A DNA stretch of 15,668 nucleotides. Source: Candidatus Omnitrophota bacterium. GTDB lineage: Bacteria; Omnitrophota; Koll11; Aquiviventales; Aquiviventaceae. This document shows, one piece after another, positions 1 to 9,000 of this stretch; the stretch's first letter is position 1, and each line of letters begins with the position of its first letter. The stretch covers positions 1 to 15,668 of the forward strand of contig JACPXS010000017.1 of the NCBI GenBank assembly GCA_016196415.1. Reading direction: 5' to 3'. A program made the translations under genes and the position numbers. The notes under the pieces are model-generated. The model had not been told where the DNA came from. It did no database searches and saw only the letters and a list, made by a program, of their open reading frames with translations.

Positions 1-3000
1 AGCGCCAGCTGCCGCTCAGCGCGGTCCGCATCCAGTTGCATCCAGAGCCGCTGCAAACTCTCCCGACGGCCATACGGCGTGCGCGCAAACAGGTCTCGCG
101 TCTCCTGGCTCTTCAGGAGGACCGCCGCCACCTGGTACTGCCCTTTACTGATGTGATCGAGAACGGCATCCCACCGGTCGGCGAGGATTCGCTCATCCGC
201 CGGCATCGTCGCCGGGGCGACTGGCGGCGCCGGGTGGTCGGCAGGCGAGGGTTCAGTCGCGGGCGACTGTGGCTGAGGCAGGATGACTCCTTCGGCTGGT
301 TGAGGTGGCGCCGGGGGTGGTGTCGTTGATGGCGTCTGGGGTATGGACGCAGAGGTGTGAGGCGTTGACGCCTCTTTCGTAAAGGTCACTGCGAATCCTA
401 CGCCTTTCCCGCCTTTATGGGGACCCCCTACGGCACGATATCCATCGATCCGAGCAGACCCGACGGTAACGCCGGCGCCGAATCGGTCGCTCGTATTCGG
501 CGTCTCCTGGGTGGCGGGCAGCCCAAGCGGTGGATTGACTTCTCCAAAGACGCTCATCCTGCCGAAGGAGAGGCGCGCTGAGGAATAGTGATGGGCCTGC
601 CCGCCTGTGACAATGAGTCCCGGTCGTGCGCTCAGCGTGACGCGGTCACTCAGCGGGAGCGTCATCTGCGTCGTGGACATCGCCGCTGTCCCGGCCGGCG
701 AGCGGGAGAGCGACCACCGCGGATCGGCCGAGAAGGCGCCGATGGTGAACGGTCTGCCGAGCTCCAGGGAGGTTTGGCCGCCGGATGCGAGCGTGCGATA
801 CGCGCCAATCTCCAACCCGCCAGGCAGCGGCGCGCGGCCCTGCACCTTCAACACCGTACTGCCGGTTTCAAAGGGCTGGCCAGCGCCAACCGTGCTGCTC
901 TCCGCCGTGATGCTGAACTGCAGCGGCCCGCGTGCGATGGAAAACGTCTGCTGGCCGAAGTAGAACTGCCCGGATTGAAGGTCGGTGAAGGTGAAGTCGT
1001 TAAAGGAGGTGCCAGTGAAGGAGAATCCCTGCCAGGCGCGTGTTGCGGGCGCTGGTTCCGGCGCCTCTTGCTCTACAGCCGGCGCGGGTTCCAGGGCCAC
1101 CGCGACTCCTGGGATCGGCGCACCCGGATCCACTGGGACTTCCAGTCCAAGGGCGGCACGGGTCCTAGCCAACCCTGCGCGGACATCTTCCTGGTGGCTC
1201 ATCTCCCGCGCCGGCGGCTGGATTTCATCGAATGCCTCCTCTTGCCCCTGACCTGCAGTGACGGGCGCGGATACAACCGGGGACGGCGGCGACACGGACT
1301 GCGGCGGCGGGCCTTCCAGTGGGACGCGCTCCCCGGGCACGAACGGCTCCGTGCTCGGTGGTTTGCCAAACAGGTTGGAGGGCCATCCTCGATTTCCGCG
1401 AGGCGCTTCGGGAGGCATGAAGTCGGCGGGCGCAGAAGGCGGTGCCGGTAACGGCCGGACACCAAAATCAATCTTGGGGCCGCGCGTGGCGGGGCGGCTG
1501 CCGAACGCTATAGGCGGGGTAGTTTCCTTCTGGGACGCTCGCCCGAACTCCATACGGGACTGGCGCTGGAAGGCCACGAGCGCCGCTTCCTGCTCCGGGC
1601 CGTACTGGTCAGACTGCATGACGCGCTGCCAGTCCACGCGCGCAAATCGCCTCACATCGTAGGCGCGGCCCGTCGCCGGATTCGTCTGCCCTTGGAGCGC
1701 GTCGACGGCCTTCTTGACTCCCTCAGGACCGCCCAGGACCGCGGATACCCTCCCCAGAACCGACCGGACTTCACGTCCTTGTGTGCGGTAGGCGTCCGGC
1801 TTGGCTCGATACTTGGCACCTCGTGCCGTGCTGAGATACTGCTTGCCGAGCCCCTGCTTGGTTTCCTCGTTGAAGGGTTGGTCAAACTCCGCCTGACCGG
1901 CTTTCAGGATCTCCGTCGTCAGCGTGAAAGCAGGCGTAGTGGGCTCAGTCTTCCGGGGCTCCGGTTTGGGCGGCGCCGGCTTCTCAGCCGGTTTCTCGGT
2001 CGGCGCCGCGGCAGGTTCAGGCGCCGGCTTCGGCGCAGGTTCGACAGGCGGCGCAACGGGCGGCGTCTCAGTCGGCGGCGTCGCGGGTGCGACAGCAGGC
2101 GGCATTGGCGTAGCCGGAGCCGGCCTGACCAGCTCTTCCAAGCGCTGCGCTTGGGCGTCCTTGAGGAGTGCTTGACGCCGCGTCCGCTCGTTCCGATCCA
2201 ACTTCTCGCGGTCAAGTTCATTCCAGACCTGGCGATACAGGTTCTGGACATCATTGATGGAACCGACCTGCTCAAATCGCTGGTGGACCTGCTGCTCCCA
2301 GGGCTGAGCTGTCGGCGTGGGTGGCACCGGTGGTGCAGCTGGCGCCGGCTGCTGAGTGAGGGCCTGGAGCCGCTCGGCCAGCAAGCGCTGGAGGGCCTCG
2401 CGCTGGGCCTCGTTCGGGTCCTTCCACAAGTCGCGGTAGGCAACAATGGCTTTCTCGGAGGTGTCGGCCTGGTTGAAGCGAGCTTCGGCCTGCTGGAGCC
2501 AGTTCGCAAACGCGGCAGCCCTGTCCATGATCGCCTTTGTCTCGGGTGTCTGACGAATGGTGGAAATTGGGACCGGTTCTCTTTTTTCGGCTGCGGCAGC
2601 CTGGACTGCTGGCGGCGGTGGGGTTGGCTCCGCTGCGGGAGCCTGAGTCGGCGCAGGCGGCTGGCTGGGCTGAGCCGGCTGCACGGCGGCCTCGCCCGGC
2701 CAGAGCTTCACGTCATCCACCCTCGCTTCGAGCACGCGGACGGTGCCCCGGAGGCCGGTCTTGGACTCCCGGATCGCCCGCGGCGCCTCCCACTTGATCC
2801 CGAGAGCCGCCGGGCGGCCAGGGAGAAGCTTGACGTGGTAGGCCAGGGTCTGCGCGCCGGCCTTCACGTCGAACGTCTTGTGGTCCCGCTCCCGGCCCCG
2901 CGCATCCCTCGTGAAGAGCGTGACCCGCACGCGCTCACGCGCCGACAGCCCCTCCAGCTCCTTGGGCGTCTCCACCACGACCAACACCTGCCGCCCCTGC

Positions 3001-6000
3001 GGGCCCAGGCTCGGCAGCGGCACGCCAAGCGCCGGCAACGCCATCTTCCAGGACAGCTTCCGGACCGGTTCCGACCACCACCACTCGGTTGCGTTGGCCA
3101 GCGGCGTCTCCTTCAGATCCAGGATGACCCCGCCCGTGCGCTGAGCCTCCGTAAGCGCCAGCTCAACGCTGAGCCCCTGGTCGGTCGCGGAGAATCCGGC
3201 CACGGCGCTCGGCCGCTGCTTGTCCTCCTGGCGGACCGTCCAGGGATGCGGCACAGAAGGCGCGGCAGGCTGCTCGGCCGCCGGCTCAGGCTGTGGCGTT
3301 GGTGCTGCAGGTGCCTCAGGCGCCTGCTGCGTGGCCGGCCTCAAGCTCCTGGGAGGCATGGGCTGGCCTGGCAGCGGCAGGCCGATGCGCTGGAAGAACC
3401 GCTCCAAGACCGCTCGGGCCTCGGGGATCTCGTCCAGCGCCCGGACCGCCTCGCGGATTCCTTGATACCAGGGTGGCGATGGGTCGAGGCCAAGTTGACG
3501 ACTCGCCCACGCCTCGTAGATATCCGCGACGAACTCGCCAGCTAAGTACGGATCGCGATGCGCTGCCCGATTGTAGGACGTTTCGAACAGCGTCAGCGCG
3601 TCCAGCAGCGGCCGGCCGTTGCGCGCGGTGGAAGCGACTGACTTCAGCTCACGGTAGTACGCCTGGTCGTAGAAAATATTGAGGCGCGTATAGAGCGTCT
3701 CAACCGGTTGGCGGCCGACGTGCCGAACGACCGCCGCATGCGCGATTTCATGAAGCGCTAGCAAAGCGGTCAAGTCCGGACCATAGACATAGATGGCTCC
3801 AGTCTGCTCATCGACAAATCCCGCGACGGACTTCCCGTTCCTCTTTTCGGCGAGCAGCGCGTTCCATGATGCGACGTCATCCACCACGATGATCCGCGCG
3901 TCGAACTGGTCCCGCAGGCTGCTGAGGAAGATCGCGGCGCGTTCCGGCAGGCGGCCCATGGCGATGTCCGGCCGCGCGCGCTCCAGGCCTGCCTCCACAT
4001 GCGGCAGGTGGAGATAGGCGTCGACGGCCGCGCCGAACCGGGCGACCATCCCGCTCGGCAAGCTCGGAAGCCCCACCTCGGCCACCGGGGAGGCTGCGAG
4101 GTCCCGCAAGAGGAAGGGCCGGGACGCCAGCGCCGTCCCGCGCACCGCCTCCTCAACCGCCGACGCCGACCTGACGGGCTCGCCCTCGCGATCGACGCTG
4201 GCCTGCCAGACGGCGAAGGTGCGCAACCCCTGCGACCGGAGCCGCTCGCCCATCGTCGGGATGGACGCGGACTCCCCGATGTCTCGGCGGGTTCCGTACC
4301 GCGCGTGATCCCCTCCGGCGAACACCAGCACCTTGGCGTCCGGCCGCTCGCGCACGATCCGCGCCACCCGCTCCGCCATGAGCTGCTCCCGGGTCTCTGA
4401 CGCGGGCAGCTGAGACGGGTCAGCCACATTCCTGGGGTCGATGAACACCAGCTCGACGCCCCAGCGGGCGGCGGCCAGGATGAGGTCAAGCTCCCCCTCA
4501 GAATCGCCATGGGGACCGATAAAGGAGCGGCCGTAGTACTCATACAGCACCTCGCGCAGCACGCTGGGATCGCCGGTCCGCCGCCAGACCTCCAGCGCCG
4601 GCCGCAGGAGCGGCTCGTGGAGTTCAAGGGCGAGATGGGTCACGGCCCCGGATTCGACCACCGCCTGCGCCTGCCGCTTCGGCGCTCGCTCCGAGTGCAC
4701 ATCGCCGAGCAGCATGACGTGAGTCCCCTCGTTAAACTTCGAGGCGAGGACGCGCGTCGGGTCCGGGTCAGCGTGCGACGCCACGTACGTCCGGATGGCG
4801 TCGACTTGTGCTTCCTGCGGCTGTGGCGGCTCAGCCGGTTTCGCCGCTTCTAGGGTCGGCTCCACTTTGACAGGCTGCGCCTGGACGGGCGTCGGCGGCA
4901 CCGCGTCGGTCGGCTGGCCAGCGTAGGACGGGACCGTGACTTCCTGGCGACCCACGGACCGGGTCGTCCCATCCGCAAGGTGCGCGATAACATCCAGGGT
5001 GTACTGGCCCGGCGGCAAAAGGCGCGGGCGGCCGAGCGCGTCCACCTCGTTCGGCAGGACGGTGAGCGAGCCCGCCATGGGGAGGTCCACCTCGAGCGGC
5101 CCGCGCTGCGTCTGGCCGGAGAGATGCACGACCAAGCGCTCCACGAGCGGGAAACCCGCTGGCAACTGGACAGCAACCTCAAGACGGCCGGGGTTCTCCG
5201 CCCTCTGCGCCACGCTGAGGCTGGCCAACGCCTCTTGGGCTCCCTCAGGCGTCTCAGGGATGACCTGGTCGGCTGCCGCAGACGGCCGCTGCTGCGCCTC
5301 CCTGGGTGCAGTCTGCTCCGCGCGCTCCTGCTGCGCCGCCTGCTCCGACGCCCGTTGGGCCGCAATCTCCAACCCTTCACTGTAGCCCTCATAGGGGCCG
5401 GAGATCGGCTCCTCGTCTCCCTCCTCCCGGGCGAGCCGGAGCAGCCGGCGCCCATCGGCGACCTCTCCGGCCTCCTCGACGAGCGGCTCCTCCCGGAAGA
5501 ATGCGCGCGCCTGCTGGGCCACCGCCGCATGGGGGCTTGCGAGGGCAGCCGCCCGCCCGGCCTGCTGCAGCGGCTCCGACAGCTGGGCCCAACGGCCTCT
5601 GACGAGCCCCCACGCCTCCAACGCGATGCTCTCGCTGGAGCCGGTGAGCGCGGCGGTGAGGCGCGGCTCGGTCACCACCTCCCGCACGGGAACGGCCAAC
5701 CTGGGCCACTCAGCCCACAGGGACCTCCAGAGGGGAGCCACGATCCCCTCCCTCGGCCCCCTGTCAGGAGAAGTCGACGGGGAAAGGAGCGCCGCATAGA
5801 CCGCCTGCTGCACCGGCACGGAGAGCATGGGCCGCTGGCCAAGGAAGAACTCCACCGCATCCCACTCCACCCCGCCGTCAGGTACGTAGCTCCGCGTGCG
5901 GAAGCGCAGCGCAGCGGTGAGACCAGCCGCCTTGTGCGAGTCTGGGAGGCTGCCCAGATGATTCTTCACAAACCTCCAGACCGCCCACGCCTCCCCATCC

Positions 6001-9000
6001 CATGTGTTCGGATCATCTGGATGCAGCGCAGGACCCGTGATAGCAGCGGTGAGCAGCCCCGGGGTGACACCCTGTCGCAACGGATCGGAATCCGGCAGTT
6101 GGTCAAACCATCGATCCATGAACCCCCATGCCTCAGAAAAGATCGTGTGCCGCTCGCTGGTCAGGGCGCTCGCGAGCCGCGCGGGGGTCACGACCTCCCG
6201 CCAGGTCTGCGGCAGCCAGAGGAAATTCACCTTGAGGAATTGCCATGTGCCAGACACCACATCGATCCAGCGATCACCCGTCGAGCGGGTGAGGGCAGCC
6301 TCCAGCAACTCGGGGGTCATCACATCCAATTCCAGCGGCGGGGGCAGCTCCACCCACCATGTCGCCCAGAACTCCAACCCCGCGCTCAGCACGTTGGGGT
6401 TGGAGCTGGCCAGGGCCGCTTTGAGGAGCGCGGGGTCCCGGGTCACGACCTCCCGCAGGCGAAGCGGCAACTGGTCAAACCGACTCCGCATGAAATCCCA
6501 CGCCCTGGAAGCCTCATCATCGACGCCCCGCGCGTAGGGTCCCTCATGGGCCAGCGCGGCGGCGAGGATCGGAGGGGTAACCACACGCTCTAGCTCTGGC
6601 TGCGCGGAGCGGTTCCCCCAGAGATCCCTGAAGGCCATCCACCGCACCTTGCTCAACCGCGGGTCGTTCAACAACACGGCGAGCACTGTCCGCCGCTGGG
6701 CGGGCGACCATTGGTCCCATTCCTCCTTGCCAATCAGGCTGGCCGCAGTCGTCGCGGTTGTTTCGTCAGGACTGGCGAGGCTGGTGACAATGCGCTCTGC
6801 AGTCCACCACTCCTGCTGCGTATCAGATCCCAAGCCTGCGTGGCCTTCGCCAACCAACTTGTCAGGAACGAGGAGACCCGCTTTTTCGAAGAACTCGCCG
6901 CCACCCGGCGTTGAATGCGGCTCCTCCTTGACGGACTCCCCAACGAGTGCTATAGTTGAGCCATGAAAACGATCAGCGCGATCTACGAACACGGGGTCCT
7001 GAAGCTCCGACAGCCCTTGCCCCTGCGCGAGCACGCGAAGGTGCGCCTGCTCTTCGATTGGCCCACCAGCACCGCCAAGCGCACCCAAGGGCTGCTCCGC
7101 GTCCCGCCTCGGCTGGCGCGATTGGTCGCTGAGTCCGACGAGTTCAGCGTCTTGAACGCCTAAGTGCGTCTCGCCAACTTCCCTTCCGGCAGTACGCTCT
7201 TCCTGGACGCCAACTGTCTTCTCTACCACTTCCTCAACAGCCGGCAGGTCTGCACGGACACGCTGTACCGCTCGGAGATCGGTGACATCCGGACGGTCAC
7301 CTCCGCTGTCGTGGTCGGAGAGATCCGGCACCGGCTGATGCTCCTGGAAGCCGGCCAACGGTTCACCCTGCCCCCCCGACAGGTCCTGGCCTACCTGAAG
7401 CGCCATCCCGATCAGATCAGGCGGCTGCGCGCCTGCACCGAGGCGGTCGAGAGCCTGGCTCGTCTGCGGGTGGAGATTCTGCCGGTCTCGGCGGAGTTGC
7501 TCCTGGCGAGCCAGCGCGTCAGCGCCGACTGCGGCCTGCTGACGAATGACGCCCTCATCGTCGCCACGATGCGCGCCCACCGCCTGGTCCACCTCGCCAC
7601 CAACGACACCGATTTCCGCCGCGTCCCCGGCCTGACCCTCTGGCGTCCCTGACGCCGCACCTCCCCCCGCCTGCGCCGCCTGCGCTAAGCGCTTCGCCCC
7701 TTCGCCGGCAATCTCGACGCCCGGCGGCAGGGCCTCGCCTGGCCGCAGCTGCGCTGGCTCTGGAGGTAGCGGCCCCTCCTCCGTTCCCGCTAGGATCCGC
7801 CGGATGCGGTCGCGCAGCTGCCGGACACGGCTGAAGGCGGCCTGATCGAACACCGTGGCCTCGATGTCAATGATGATGTTCTCGAGGCCAACTTCCTCAA
7901 ACGCCTTCGGCCGGATGTTCGGGTTCTTCAGGCGGAAGTGGATGGTGATGGGCCGCTCGAGGTTCTGGTACCCGTACGGGAACGGTGGGTGCCGGACTCG
8001 GTTCCCCTCATAGTCCAGGTCCGTGGTACCCAGGTCCGACAGGAAGGTCGCCCGACGGCGGTAGGCGTTGCCCTCATCCAGATGGTACACGAGCGCCACC
8101 CGCTCTTCGCTCAGGAATCGCTCGACGTCCTCTGTGGTCCACGTGTCCTTGATCTGGCGACCACGGCTCTGGACATGGGCATGCTCGGTGGTGAGATCTG
8201 GGCTGGCCCCGCCCCCCGCGTAGAGCTCAAGGATCGACGATTGCAAGAGCCGCCACCGCCGCGCATCCGTCAGCTCAACACGCTCCGTCTTCGCAAAGGG
8301 CTTGGCGTCGTCCTCATCAAAGTCGCGCAGCAACAGCCGACCAATCGACCGATCGAGCTCCTGGCGGCTGATCCGCCCCTCGTCCTGCCAGCGCTTGAGC
8401 TGGCGGACCTGTGCCACAAGGCGTTCTTCGTCATACGCCTTGCCTTCCATGGCGTCCTGCACCGCTGAAGCGAGCCGAGTCAGCTCTGTCCGGATCGTGG
8501 CGGGCTGCGCCGTCTCCTCCTCGCGCTCGGACATCGCGAGCCGTCTCGCGATTTCCTCCTCCACGTTCAGATCGGCGATCTCCCCACCGAGCTTGACGAT
8601 CCCAGGCGGCAGGAACTCGGCGGTGTAACCAGCAGCCGACGGCGCAGGTGTGGCGCTCACAGCAGCGGACGCGGTACCGCCGGTGAACAGTGCCAGGGCC
8701 TGACGGTAGGCCTCACGGTCAAAGGCATGGTCGTTGTCCCACCAGAACTCCACCCCGTTGAAGCCCGCGTCGTGGGTGTTCCTCAACGCATCCACCATCG
8801 CATCGCGGATGCCCTCGAACTCGCTGACGCCACCCAGGCCCCATTCCGTGATGCGAATCCTTCGGTCGCCAAGGCCAGCCCCTTCAAAGTCCGCGCGCGT
8901 GGTGGTCAGCGGGTGGTGCGGATTCTCCCGCACTTGATACACGTGGAAGCTGACCACGTTGGTGACGACTGCCTGGCCTTGCTGCTCCAACCGGGGCGTG

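Noticed and set aside
588..1451. Plus-strand open frame of 287 codons
   Set aside because: Arg/Gly-rich shadow opposite the beta-rich segment and Pro-rich linker of the giant gene; no motif and no promoter seen.
1692..3545. Plus-strand open frame of 617 codons
   Set aside because: It is the mirror-phase shadow of the giant gene: Arg/Leu/Pro/Gly-rich, with no motif. It shows that this antisense phase can stay open by chance in GC-rich DNA, which is the main caution for the nested-TA argument.
3770..4627. Minus-strand open frame of 285 codons
   Set aside because: It is in a different minus-strand frame from the giant gene, Ser/Arg/Gly-rich, and overlaps the ChaN-like domain coded in the main frame.
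5007..5018. Another LPPG motif as a possible island border
   Set aside because: It belongs to the P-G-x-Y strand of the Ig-like domain, not to the LPPG/REEE linker, and no TA remnant lies nearby.
4980..6593. Plus-strand open frame of 537 codons
   Set aside because: Same mirror phase as the TA genes but of low complexity, with no family motif; it lies opposite clear Ig-like and HEAT-like sequence.
6711..6830. Left part of the plus-strand frame that ends in the DUF433 relic
   Set aside because: It shows no clear DUF433 similarity, and the minus strand here encodes giant-protein helical sequence. Only the last ~27 codons were kept as a relic.
7642..7656. Hairpin GGCGTC-CCT-GACGCC over the VapC stop as a terminator
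   Set aside because: The stem is only 6 bp and no T run follows; it is likely a by-product of GC-rich sequence.
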